The position numbers and the translations under genes were made by a program. DNA of 47,500 nt from Nematostella vectensis (lineage: Eukaryota; Cnidaria; Anthozoa; Actiniaria; Edwardsiidae). Shown piece by piece: positions 31,510 through 43,700 of the stretch. Under the pieces are notes generated by a model, which saw only the letters and a list, made by a program, of their open reading frames with translations, had not been told where the DNA came from and ran no database searches. The stretch lies in the NCBI RefSeq assembly GCF_932526225.1, contig NC_064039.1, positions 8,826,139 to 8,873,638 of the forward strand. Reading direction: 5' to 3'. Positions within the stretch are counted from its first letter, which is position 1, and each line of letters begins with the position of its first letter.

Positions 31510-34500
31510 ATGAAGGCGACTGTGGTCGTTAATTCTATGACCATAGACATATTATTTCTGTGGGGAGATGAAGTATTTGCCAAGCATGTTCACAAAGTTG
31601 CAGTGGAATCAGGATTTACAAAGGAGAGTTTTCAAGGGTTGGATAGTATTGACCTCAGCTCCATTGCCCATATATTCTCTCCAATGATTGCATCATTTTC
31701 ACACATGAATGATCTCGGAAACCCCTACCAGTCAGTTACTTGTCAAGATGGAACATTGTTTGTGTTTAGACAGGTGAGGTCTATTTGTGGTATGTTGTTA
31801 TTGAGCCATCAGAAATCTGTGCACTTTTATAAGTAGGAAAGAACTATGCTTTTGGCCAGTCATTTATCTTTATTTTATTCTTTTCAGCGAGGTGACTCCT
31901 ACCCCTTTATATCTGTCATTATAGTTTGATGTTTCTCATTTACCGTAATTGCTCATATAAGCACGCTTGGTTCTCAATTTTTAGAGTCATAAGAGGCAGG
32001 GCTTGCTCATTTGAATTTGGTTAGAAAGGGGCACTTATTCAAAGTAAATATCTCACATTTCGAGTATTGGTTAAAAAATATTTTAAATTCAAGCCCAGAA
32101 GTTAAACACTATTTGCTTTGCTCAGTGAGAAAAAGTTCATAAAAGCATTGCATTTAGTTATACTATTACTCTTTTGATGCGGCTTTTGGTGGAGTTTTAA
32201 AGATTATGTTCGTTATCAGGGGGTGCTAATTTGAAGCTAGGCACTAAAATGAGCATTTACAATAACTACAAAAAAGTATTTATTCTAGATTTATTTCACA
32301 ATGCAATAATATACATGTTATATTTAAAAGGCAAGGATTTAATAATTTTGCCAATCCCTTTGCAAATCATGTAATCAATTAAATCTACTAAATACCTCAC
32401 AGTGCTCCTACAAAATTTGTTATATCAATAGCTTTTATCTCTTGTTTTCCTAGTTTGACAATCTGACATTTTTTGCAATAAGCAACAGTGGGGAGGAATC
32501 AGAGGAGTTCTTGCAGCGAAAGCTATCAGTTGTTCACAACCTGGCTGTGATGTATTTTGGTGCATCTCTTGAAATGCTGAAGCCAGAGGTCAGGTCTGCT
32601 CGCAATAGGGTCTGGAAGTCTCTTGGAAGTTTGATTGACACATGGGAGGAGCTATGTTCACAACAGCAGAGCTTTTTAGTTGAGGTAGAGTACTATATTG
32701 GGGCCAGGGGGCCTGTGCCCCCTTCTCCTATTTTGTTTCTATATTTTTTAGGAAACTACCAGTACTGGTATGGCTTGACCCCCCAGTATTCTTGTATTGT
32801 GCCCCCCCCCCCCCCAGTTTTTTATGTCCCTTATCAACATGGAGTATACGATTATTTAGTATATAAAACTCGGGAACCTTGCAAGAACAAGCAGGTTCAT
32901 TGGTTGAGAAACTAATGCCTAGGTATACTCACATCAATAGAATGTACTATTTGAGCTAGCTAAACTTTAGAGATATCTTATATTTTTAATGATAACTTCT
33001 TGCAATTTTATTTGAATAGACCCTGATTGCCAGCCCATCGAGTTCACATAATAATAATCTTTCTTGATACAATTACAATGTATATGGCAATCTGTTGAAC
33101 ATTGCCATGGTATGGGTTGGAACCCCTGTCCAGAACTGAATGTCTGCATGCCAGAAATAGAGCCAGGTTGTTACATCTCTTTAAATATCCCAAGCCCATT
33201 TAACTGAGCTACCACACCTCTCTCAAACTATAGTACTAAAGATGATATATTTGCCAAGGCTGTGGAGAGAATCAGTGTGAATCAGTCGTTGAGCGAGATG
33301 GCGGTCAGCCTCCTGGACTCAGCGCTGTCTGTATCCAAAAACAAGGGAGATCAGAATACCATGCACACTCTACTTCTCGTGAACTCAAAGCTACTGGCAC
33401 TTTATTCAAGGTGAGGGTCCTCTGGAACTTTTAAGTACAATTCAACTTTGTGAGCTTGATGAATCTAGTTTATGGCTGAAGCATTATCATCTTTTACTAA
33501 GGATTAGTCAAAGTCAAAGCATGTAAGAAAATGGTTTGTGGTTTTGGTAGTACCTCAATCGTAGTAGTTTAAACAATTATGCTTTTTCCAAGAACTCATA
33601 TGTAAATATATATTTATGAAAGATGCTGTATAAACCTACCTGCTCTTATCTCTTTTTTCTTTGCAGTCGCAATGCATCTGAGCTCCAAGCAGCGGACATA
33701 CTCATGATCACGCTGTTTGCTCAAAGTGTGTTTCCACATACTTCTGCTGTCATTCCCTATTCAAGTAATCGCACACCACCACCCCTTGCCTACCAGACTG
33801 TGTGCAAAGGCAGTCCTTCATCAATAGACCAAATTATAACAAACACATCAAATGGCACACCACATGTCTCAAATTCATCAAGGTTAAGATGGCCAGCCTC
33901 CAAGCCCATCACAATCTCAAAATCTAGTCAAGAAGCAGCAGAAAGTCTTAATTCATCACTTGAAGATACATTCTACTCCCCACCCTCCACTCCCTCAACT
34001 GAGGAATTGTCAACACCACCCTCACTAGAGGCTATCACACAGGCTTCTGGAGTTTTACAAGAGGAATATTTCTCCCCGAGAGCACACACCCCAGAGCACA
34101 AGGTATAGTGAATTAGGGACCACAACTAAAGCTAAATCTGTCAGCTCTAAATACTTGGAGTTTTGTCAGTTTTATGTTATGCTATATAGTGATTTACCAT
34201 GATTGCTCCTCACCGAAAACTTTACACTCTACTTTTGGCTACCTCTTCTTATATACTTTTAATTTCCTATGACTTGAGTTTATTGTATTCACTATTACTT
34301 GTGATTGGCAGGACAGTCAAAACCATCGTAAGCAAAGCTTACCAGAGGAGGAGCATTCTGACAGTTCATCACAAGACAGTGTACCACCACCTGCCGCTAA
34401 TGTACAGGAGTATTATCGGCAACCTGGATTTCTACATGCTTCAAACTGCCCTTACATACCACACATTCTACACTTTGTGTACATTGCCGAGGGAACTGTG

Positions 34501-37500
34501 CTTGTTCTTGTCAGTGAGGTACAATATTTATCGGTGTTTTATGTTTGAATGAAGTTTTATTGTTAAACATCAAGGAGGGGGGTACCTGGGTTTGACATAG
34601 AGTATCTATTAAAATGATAGAAACAGTTAAAAAAATTTATAATATTGGCTTTTATTGAGCAAATGACTTATTCATCTAACACTTAGGTACATTTTAAAAC
34701 TGCATGTTCATGTAAAAAAACACTTCCGCTCAGAAAAGGGGGGGCACTACCCCTGTCTCATCACCATCATCACAGTCATCATCATCATTATCACCATCAC
34801 CATACCACCATCACCATCCTCATCTAATCATCCATTACAATTACAATTATCATCACCATACCTAACAGATGTGTATATTTTGAGGTGAGGCATGGGTTTG
34901 TTGCTGTGCCGATTCACCAAGCTCTTGAGGTTCTCTCTCGTCTGGAAGTATCAAATGATGCTGGACTCAGAGGACCTCAGTTTGCACAGGCCACCATGGA
35001 CAGACTTGAGTCTTGCATTAAAAGGATCTCAGAAATCCTCAAGGCTTCCTTAGGGGTAAGCTCTATACAACTGCCTTCCCTGCTAAGCACATTTTCTGTG
35101 AATTTCTGTGAGCACTTGTGAAAACCTTTAAAAACTAGAAATAATGCGAATTTTGGTAAGGCCCCAAGTATTTGACATCTGATGAAGAGGTAAGGAAAAT
35201 CCAAAATTAGTCCAAATCAGATTAAAAACAGCCATGGGTCAATAGGTTAATAAAAAGTCTCATAAGTAGTTTATTCAAGACCCATCTTCATTTGTTTTTT
35301 CTAATGACACTTCTTCATAACATGGAAAACCGGTATATACTGTAATACTGTTGACTTCTTTGGCTATATTCCATTCATAGACTGCAGTAGACCAGCGTGT
35401 ACGAATACTGCGTGACAATTGGAACTCTGTAAAGCGTGGTGACTTGCAGTGTTTCCTAGCAACCAATCGAGAGGAGTTACCACCCAACCTTGAGGCTGGT
35501 GTCGGCAGGATGATTCGCAACCTTAAGTCACTCTTCAGCGTCTTATACTGCACAGGTTAGTTAGATCAGCATCCAGGTCAGTACGCAGCTCTTACAAGCT
35601 GCAATTTGATTGGGCAAATGAACAGTATCCGCACCTCGACACAAAGAACGAGAAGAATAGAGGTAAAAGAACTCCTTTGTAGAACAAAGATAATAGGAGA
35701 CAAAGCAGCTGCGTACTTACTCCAGCATCCTGCTAGTGACCATATTGTCTACTAAAGGCAGCAGTTAACTGTTCTATTTAGGGTGGCCCAGGAAGCTGGT
35801 GCATCAGCATATGGGGTCTCTCACCACAGGTGGCCCAGTGTGTTGGCATGTCAGTGTATGGGGCCTCTCACCACAGGTGGCCCAGTATGTTAGTGCGTCA
35901 GTGTATGGGGACTCTCACCACAGGTGGCCCAGTATGTTAGTGCGTCAGCGTATGGGAACTCTCACCACAGGTGGCTCAGTGTGTTAGCTGGTCAACATAT
36001 GGGAAGAACAATGTGAAGGACATGGTTGTGCTATTAAATACTTTTTATATGACAATACTTTGACCACCCCTGATTATAATGAGATTGTTGTAATGCTTCC
36101 TTTATATATTTGTTATCTACAAGCTCATTTGGTTGGCTTATGAGGGTCTTTAGGTGCAACCAGTACTCTTAGCTGATTAAAGTAATGATTCGCGTAAGAA
36201 GGGAGACGCTAGTAGGCAATGGGATGTAAAAGATGTTAATTTTCGCTTCTTTAATCTCGTTATTCTATTGGTTAATAGCTTGAAATTCTATAGTAAAGCA
36301 ATAAAGACGTTTATTTTAAGTAAATCTCTTTTGAAGATTGATTTCAGCAGTAAGACAGTTTTTTTACCGCAGTCCTTTGCTTTTGTTTTAAGCCGGAACG
36401 ATACTAAACCTGTATACAGGACACTAACTCCGGTTTAAAGATGCCCAACAGTTTTAAACAATACATCGCTCCCTTTTTTCTCAGGTCGCGATCGAGACAG
36501 TACCCCCTCTGACAAACACTTGCGCGCGATCTGCCAGATCCAGGAAAACCTGAAAACGAGGCTGAGTGACTATGGGGACTACCTGCAGGTCAAGGGTCAG
36601 CGGAATGTTACCATGACTGCATATCCTTTGAGTGATGTTGCCATAGCAACAGAATACACAACTCTATATTATAAGGGACGGACCATTTGATATTTGACGG
36701 GAGGAGTGGCTGATTCACAAAAATAATATTGAGCAAGGCTCAGGCACTCAAAGAGTATAAAAGACTGGCAGACAAAAAAGACACATCTTCCGTAAAAAAA
36801 TCAAGCAAAAAGGGATTAGATTACTGAGTTCTATTGTACCGGCATGTGTTTTTATTATTATTCTTGTTAGTTATTACACTTTATTTTCGCGGATTTCGCG
36901 ATTAAAAAAATTTAAAAAAAGTGTCGCGAAAATTAAATGAGTACACAAAAAGCCTTTGTGTGAAATATTTGCCGTTTTATAAACTTTATGGGAACACCTT
37001 GCCTATTTAGTCCTCTGATGTACATATATACCGTATTGTTGGACAATTCTGAACTGTATTTATAGATTTTTGTGGAACTAAATTTATCCGACGCATGTTT
37101 TTTGTTACAGTATTAATGATTAAAGCCACATTCTTATTAACTTAAAGCCTGATTTTATTGTCCAAAAATCGTAAATTCGCGAAAATAAAGTGACCTGATT
37201 TTAACGAAAATAATAAAATCGCGAAAATAAAGTGTCGCGTAATATCGCCATGTCAAAATCGCGAAATTTTGATGTCGTTAAAATTTAGTGTAATAAGGTA
37301 CACTATTTGAAGTATTTTTTTCTCACAATTTGCCACATCTTTACAATACAAGCCCGTTTTCCTCTGGGTCTTGTTGTTCCTTAATCACCTTCCACCTACC
37401 TCGAAGACTTCCCTGGTCTTGTTCACTTCATCTATGTGGATCGGTCTAGTGACCAGGTGGTGGCTCCATCTATCAACACGAGCCCAGGCAAGGTGCGCTC

Positions 37501-39176
37501 ATCGCGGGACCCATGCCACGTGCTCAAGCAGAAGATCTGGGATATGTGGACATACGCCCACTCATTCGTCCTGCGAGGTAAGCACGTGACATACGACCAT
37601 TCATTGGTTTCACGCGGTGAGCACGTGACATATGCCCAATCATTTGTCCTACGAGGTAAACACGTGACATACGCCCACTCATTCGTCCTGCGAGGTAAGC
37701 ACGTGATATACGCCCACTCACGTGTTTACCTCGTCCCACGAGGTAAACACGTGACATACTCCCACTCATTCGTCCTACGAGGTAAGCACGTGACATACCT
37801 CCACTCATTCGTCCTACGAGGTAAGCACGTGACAAACTTCCACTTATTCGTATGATCACTTGAGATAAATAACCTGACCACGTGAGTCGTTTTCTAAGAT
37901 CACGTGGGATGAATAACCTGACCACGTGACTCGTTTTCTATGATCACGTGGGGTGGATAGCCTGACCACGTGAGTCGTTTTCTATGATCACGTGGGATGA
38001 ATAACCTGACCACGTGAGTCGTTTTCTATGACCACGTGGGATGAATAACCAGACCACGTGAGTCGCATTCTATGATCACGTGGGGTGAATAGCCTGACCG
38101 CGTGAGTCGTTTGAGGTATGATTGAGTGCTCACATACAGAAATACTGTTATGCCTGTTCGTTTTGTAGGGCACACTTTTGTCGCCGTTCGCGATGGCGAC
38201 TTCCTCTACACGTACTGCCTGTGGTTCGAAGACTCCTTTGGGAACCCTGCGGTAATCCAAGGCTCGTTCCCACTCCTCGAAGAGCAGTCTTTAGCGGGAA
38301 TATTGTCTGGGAGTCGCGGGTTTTACAAGTAAGAATTGACTCGGCTACCACGCGGCACAAACACCGCTAAACATCACCGCATTTTAAACAGGCAATAAAC
38401 TCGATTGAGCCAAGTACAAAATGATTATACGGGTCCAGGCCCCCCTACTTTTAGAAATACAAGGAAACCCAACCACAAGTTTCTTGAAACTCTTGTTTCG
38501 CCCCTCCCCCCTCCCTTTTGGACTTCCTGGACCCGCCCCTGCAAATACTAGACTCTAGCTCTGCATGAATCTCATTGTCCGCACTCGACAAGGGGACCCA
38601 AAACGTTTCCTCCCCCTTACCCCCTACCGCCACGCTGAATAGGGAGGGTTACCAAGCGCTACAGCAGAAAACTCAAAATCAACACGTGGAGATGCGTTCT
38701 GTCTTTTACATTTTAGCCGTCTTTTAGCAAACGTTGCCGTGAAAACACCACATGTTTCACGGTCTGTAGGGATGGATACATTTGCGCTGCAAATACAGTT
38801 GTGTGAAATAGGGTCCTAGCCTTATTTTTGTCTCTAAGTATTAACTAGGTTATCGTAATAGAAAGTAGTTTAGAATTGAGCACTTTAGCGTTAAAGCATT
38901 TTTTACGGTAGCTTCTTCCAAGCCGTCGCCGTTGCCCCTACTAAAACTCTCTATTTTGCAATAGCAGCTGTTTTGATTCGTCTTCTTCGTTCCAGGGATT
39001 TGATCCGTCGATGTTTCCCCGCCGCTCAGCCGGGCCTAATTCGCTGCTACGAGCTAATGTGCGTACATGTCAGTCTAGTCCCTGTCAGGTTTGCCGCGAG
39101 GCATCTTCGCAGACTTTCCTCTGCCCTGTTCGAGACAACCTTAGGCTCTCACTACCCAATCAGCCTGATTCAATAA
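31510..39176 (+). CDS. HPS1: HPS1 (BLOC-3 subunit), 11 exons, complete
   Basis: The exons are 31510-31773, 32454-32689, 33234-33410, 33667-34102, 34312-34518, 34885-35055, 35381-35555, 36485-36620, 37396-37577, 38169-38328 and 38996-39176. They total 2325 nt, 774 residues plus stop (human 700). Matches to HPS1 include the start MKATVVVNSMTIDILFLWGD, LLVNSKLLALYSSRNAS, EEYFSPRAHTPE, YLEDFPGLVHFIYVDRSSDQ, GDFLYTYCLWFED, SGSRGFYKDLIRR and CYELMCVHVSLVPVRFAARH. HPS1 pairs with HPS4 in BLOC-3, the exchange factor for Rab32/Rab38 in lysosome-related organelle formation. The middle (exon 4) is Ser/Pro/Thr-rich and probably disordered, and accounts for part of the extra length. Exon 8 to 9 is joined by a U12-type AT-AC intron. 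The acceptors of exons 3 and 6 are the least certain. Confidence 0.95.
34757..34860 (+). repeat. Degenerate CAT/CAC trinucleotide tract in HPS1 intron 5
   Basis: Imperfect CATCAC/CATCAT repeats run up to about 30 bases upstream of exon 6. Low complexity, pyrimidine-rich, no coding signal. Confidence 0.8.
35782..36003 (+). repeat. 47-bp minisatellite, about 4.7 copies, HPS1 intron 7
   Basis: Units start at 35782, 35829, 35876, 35923 and 35970 with GGTGGCCCAG or a close variant and contain TATGGGG.CTCTCACCACAG. Exact 47-bp spacing indicates tandem duplication. Confidence 0.95.
36621..37395 (+). other. HPS1: U12-type AT-AC intron (HPS1 intron 8)
   Basis: The 5' splice site reads ATATCCTTTG immediately after exon 8, the U12-type consensus. 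Near the 3' end TTCCTTAAT (37377-37385) matches the U12 branch site, about 11 bases before the terminal AC at 37394-37395. Only this AT-AC excision restores the conserved NVTMTA-YLEDFPGLVHF reading (human NITMVSYLEDFPGLVHF). No AG acceptor suits. From memory, human HPS1 also has an AT-AC intron, so position conservation is likely. Confidence 0.93.
36869..37301. mobile_element. MITE-like element, second copy, inside the U12 intron
   Basis: Ends carry TTATTACACTTTATTTT and the inverse AAATTTAGTGTAATAA. The interior repeats CGCGAAAATAAAGTG and TCGCGAAATTTTGA as in 3953-4264. It makes up more than half of the 775-base intron. Confidence 0.75.
37572..37850 (+). repeat. 39-bp array made of the HPS1 exon 9 end and its 5' splice site
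   Basis: The exon 9 / intron 9 junction (CTGCGAG/GTAAGCACGTGAC) is followed by six further copies of the splice-site core, at 37616, 37655, 37694, 37742, 37781 and 37820. Spacing is 39 bases except for one 48-base step. The frame stays open through the array and would add the 13-residue unit HSFVLRGKHVTYA per copy. Seven donor-like sites result, six of them GGTAAR and one GGTGAG. Confidence 0.93.
37855..38110 (+). repeat. 44-bp minisatellite with paired CACGTG E-boxes, HPS1 intron 9
   Basis: About six units contain TGATCACGTGGG, AATAACCTGACCACGTGAG and TCGTTTTCTA. This half of intron 9 holds ten CACGTG cores and the adjoining 39-bp array eight more. Confidence 0.93.
38690..38960. repeat. Dispersed repeat related to 9760-10205
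   Basis: In HPS1 intron 10. Shared blocks include TTTTAGCCGT, GAAAACACCACATGTTTCAC, a GGTCT..GG.A.GG stretch, GCGCTG.AAA and CCGTCGCCGTTG. Degraded; no ORF. Confidence 0.4.
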
Positions 39177-39492
39177 CAAGTAGGAGAGCTCTGTTACATG
39201 GAGATTCAATGAAAATTTCACGAGGTTGTGTGAACGGTAAAGGAAGCCCCCCCCCTACCCCCATGACTCCTTGCTTCTAGGCCTTTATGGACCACCATAC
39301 CGTTATTGCTCTTTCCTTTTCTTGACTTAAAAGGGGGTCCCTGTGGACACAGGTATTCCAGTATTTGTGCACACAGCCTCTTTCAGGTAGTTTTGAAGAA
39401 TGTTAAATACTTTTTGAAATTTTTTTTAATGTGAAATATGAATTTTAGTTTTGTATTTTTTATTTGGAGTTATCTAAGTTATTGCTGCTTGA

Positions 39493-39732
39493 CTACTCGG
39501 TAGGCCGCAGAAGTCTGGGTACCTAATCGGTAGACCGCGGAGGTCTGGGTACCTACTCTGTAGACTGCGGAGGTCTGGGTACCTACTCGCTAGGCCCCGG
39601 AGGTCTGGGTACCTACTCGGTAGGCCGCAGATATCTGGGTACCTACTCGGTAGGCCGCAGATATCTGGGTACCTACTCGGTAGGCCGCAGAAGTCTGAGT
39701 ACCTACTCGGTAGGCCGCGGAGGTCTGGGTAC
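39493..39732. repeat. 30-bp minisatellite, eight copies
   Basis: Eight units begin CTACTCGGTAGGCCGC or a close variant and end TCTGGGTAC, with strict 30-bp period. Copies are contiguous, so it is a minisatellite and not a CRISPR-like array. Confidence 0.97.
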
Positions 39733-39785
39733 CAACACGGTCTCGAGAATGAATTAACGATTATCCTTAAATGTTATTTGACCAC

Positions 39786-39810
39786 TGAATTAATGATAGT
39801 CATTAATTCA
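39786..39810. repeat. Perfect 11-bp palindrome with 3-base loop
   Basis: TGAATTAATGA (39786-39796) and TCATTAATTCA (39800-39810) flank TAG. Confidence 0.9.
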
Positions 39811-40790
39811 TTGTCATGCGCAAGGCGCGGATGCTAAGGTGTTGTTGATCACATGGTTGACTACTCAAGCATTCAATTGCAAGCATTGAAGCAAGCGAGG
39901 ATGACTGGTAAGCGAGGTCGGTACCTTTTGAAATACTTGGCTTAAAACGATTTGTTTTGTCAATTGTTCATTGAGCGTGAAATTTTTATTCAAATATTTG
40001 ATCTCTCGTTTTGACAAACTTCGATTTCGTAGTTCAAATGCGGGAAAAGTATAAAGAAATCCTGATCGATAAGTACGATGATCTATCACGTGTGGAATGC
40101 TTCGATCGTTCAACGTGATCCGAAATATTTCTGAAATAAGCTTACAAAAGCAATGGAGCATATATTAGCTACCATGCGATAATACTCTCGTCCATGGTCC
40201 CCATACAGCTGCTTTAGTTCAAGAAGAAAGGTTCCCAAGTCAAAGTTGTTTGCACGTCTAAACCATCCCTGTTACATTATCTTCGGCTGCTAAACTGTTA
40301 TAGCCAAGTTGGCTTAAATATGCGTACCAAATGTACTAATATGTTATTATAAACCAAATATATATTCCGAATACCATGCTTTCTATCAGCGCTATTTTAT
40401 AATTCAGGATAAATTGCAGGAGTGATATTAGACATCTATTTAGATACTTCATCCATCCTTATGCAGGACTCCCGGATATTGTGATATTATCAGATACTTT
40501 CTAATCAGATGCTATTAGATATCCATTTAAAGATACCCTCAAGCTCCTCCTCTATGCGGGACCCCACGAACTCGATATTAAATATAATTATCCTCATTTT
40601 TACTAAGAGATTACATTGCCAGCAATAATTTACACAGAATATATAAAAATATAGATTTTTTTAGTGATATGTTATGAAATTCTGTTTATGGTAATGTTAT
40701 GCTTACTTTACAGGCCATGCAAACTTTACAGGCCATGCAAAAAAAACCTTTAATATATTGTAACACATTTTATTACTTTTTTATTAAAAG

Positions 40791-43700
40791 ACAAACCACA
40801 GACACCAAACAAGAAGATAGTACCGCGGCTTAAGGTATGACATACAGTGTTTGACTCAATAAGAAAGTCTCATCTTTTTTATAATTTATCATGTTTATAA
40901 TACTGTATTAATAGTTACTGCTACTCTTCTATGCATCATGTTTGTGAAATTAATTACGCTAAAGATTGAAAATTGCTGCTCTTTTTTCTCCAGGTATGCG
41001 CATAGAGTGATGGGATAGCCTCTATTGTAACATGGAAAGCAGACATTGTCCTGAGCATTATCTGCTTTACATGTCACAATGGTGGCCATTGTATTGAAGC
41101 GGATTGTCTCCAATTGATTCTGTGTGCATACCTGGATAAAAAAGAGCTTTGCTCTTAGTTGTATGATAATTTATTTTATTAAAATTTCTGTTTTTATTAC
41201 CATAGGCCTTTCCAGAATGTGGTACAAATTGTCCTACTGCATGTCGCAGCTGCAAAAATGAAAACTGCTCATACATTTTTGCAAAGAAGGTCAAGTCGAA
41301 CCATGATGCTATTGAAAAGAAAGGGACAACCAACCCAACCAATCAGAAAGACATGATGTATTATAGGGTGTGTGATATTAACAATTACAATAACATTTTT
41401 CATCTATTTTACACCAAGTGTCAAAGTTCACGTTTTCTAGTATCTAATTTTGGTAGAGGGTGCATCACCTGAACTTGAAAAAATTTGACGGTTTCCCCAG
41501 GCAACAATGATGGCAACAGTACAATTTAAGTACTGTGAATTAAACTAAACCGGAAGTCACACAACTTTTGCATTCATTCATGTCAATATTTACAAATGGT
41601 TTACATAGAGTTTGCTTTTTATTCCCTCACATTTTGCATTCACATTGTGACACTTTCTATGATAATAAAGCTTTCATTGACTGGAACCTTGGGAAAGCAT
41701 TGTTTTGTGTTAAAATAGGACAACAAAACCTGCTGTTTCCCTCAGTCCCAGTCAATAAAGTGTTAATTAATAGGTTTTCTTAAAGGTGCCAGCTCAACCA
41801 CACTGTGCACCATGTGCAGATAAACGTGTGTATGCAGAACCACCATATCGCATTTGGAACCTCTGTGTGTGAGCAAAAGAAGGGTAAGGTGCCAGCTCAA
41901 CCACACTGTGCACCATGTGCAGATAAACACATGTATGCAGAACCACCATATCGCATTTTAGCCCAAGATTTATGTCTGCAAGAATGGTCAAGGATTACAT
42001 AATTAATAAGTTATCATTTTGCATGACACAATAATAGCAATGAAGCGAATACATGCAGACATGCACACTCAGCAGTCTTCAGATTATGTAATCAGTTTAT
42101 TATGTTGCAGCTAAATGTAGTCTAATAATGTATCCTTAGACTATTGCACTGTCAGCTTAAATTTAAGTTCTGTCCCCTCAAGTCACATTCTTGGAGCATG
42201 TTTCAAATTTCATACTCTGGCCTCACAGCATTGCATATTTATTTGATTCTAGGCAGACGTCCTGCATCAGAAACACCAAAATGACATTGTCATTTTGACA
42301 TTTAAGAGACATGGTCTGGGCACAACAGTGCTATGGCACAGAAGGTGCCGGTGCAGCCTTTGTTGGGCACGAGGGGGAGAAGCCTGCCCATGAACTTGGG
42401 AAAATGGTTAAGAAAATGTTTGAGACGTTTATGGAAGGTGAGACTAAGGACTGGGAGACCACAAAACATGGAACCCCTGGTCCATGTACCACCTCCTTGG
42501 ACCACCCCTAAAACTGCCTAAAAGCTGAGACAAAATGAATTTGTGTGAATAAATCTGGCACATTAGAGACCCTAAATGTCTGATACAGTCCAATATTTAA
42601 TATAACAGCAGTCTATGTGCCTCTACCGCCATCTTGGAACATTATCCACTAACCATTCCTAATGAAGGGTATTAGAGGAATATATGTTGTAGGGGTGTAA
42701 AGAATGTCCCCACCCCAACCCATTCTCCCATATCCTTTATAAAGAGTTTGCTATTTGTTTTTCTCTTCTCACTTCAAACTTTTTTCATTTCTTACATAAT
42801 TGATCTTGACACAATATCAAAATTTGTGTCCGCTCCACTATTTTATCAAAGCATTATTTCCATTTTCAAGTTTTAGTTGCATTATTGAATTTACAGTAAC
42901 AAAAATGTTTGGGTAATTTTTAATGATGGCCGAAGTTGTTGAAAAAGGTTGTTTAAGCTTTGTTTTTTGTGTTTTATCATTGTCATTATTATTGTTATTC
43001 ACACAACTGGCTTTCAAAATGCTATAAAAAATTAGTCACAAATATGACTGAAAATGTTGAGGAAAATGATCAGTTGTACAAGTGATCCATAAAAGTCCAA
43101 TATCAAACCATGATTTATGATACCACCCGATGTTTTTCTTATTTCAAGTGGAAAAATTTTCTTATGAAATGGGAAGGGTGTCAAAATCACACGAATTACC
43201 ATAAGAACTATAACATGCACCCTTCTTGTTACTAACACCAATTTTCCTATCATTAGAGGCCGTTAGGACAACAACAATGCAATATCACTTTGCTTGACAA
43301 GCTAAGCTTGGTGAGTGTTTTTTTTATTTCACTTTTTTTGTTAGTTGAAAAATCAGGGAGCTATTTTTACTAGTTGCATGGGAAAGGTCAGAAAGTATAC
43401 TGACCAAGAGTAACAGCCGAGATCAGTATTGTCAGATGCCCCTGTAGCAAAATGTCCTAAATCATATTTACTTTTATTTTACAGATCCTGGAAAGAGAGG
43501 AGCTCCCAAAAAGGTATAATTTAAAATTTGTATAGGCGGATGCATTAAGATGTCTTTGTCTCATGCTGAAAAATACAATTAGGGGCATCTTTCACTGGAT
43601 CTGGAAAGGAGCACCACAAAGTTAACAAGACTCCAATCCAAATTTCAAACCTTTTGCCACCAAAATTCTCAGGTTTACTGAAGGGTGGTTAACACTAGTG

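Larger units (their letters stand above)
39177..40790. other. Intergenic interval between HPS1 and the zinc-ribbon gene
   Basis: No gene supported. It holds the HPS1 3' UTR (no clear AATAAA close to the stop), a 30-bp minisatellite (39493-39732) and an 11-bp perfect palindrome (39786-39810). AT-rich DNA follows. Confidence 0.5.

Noticed and set aside
37524-37925. 133-residue minus ORF with repeats
   Set aside because: It is the antisense reading of HPS1 exon 9 and the 39-bp array.
39493-39732. Possible CRISPR-like array
   Set aside because: Units are contiguous with no unique spacers, and the genome is eukaryotic; it is a minisatellite.
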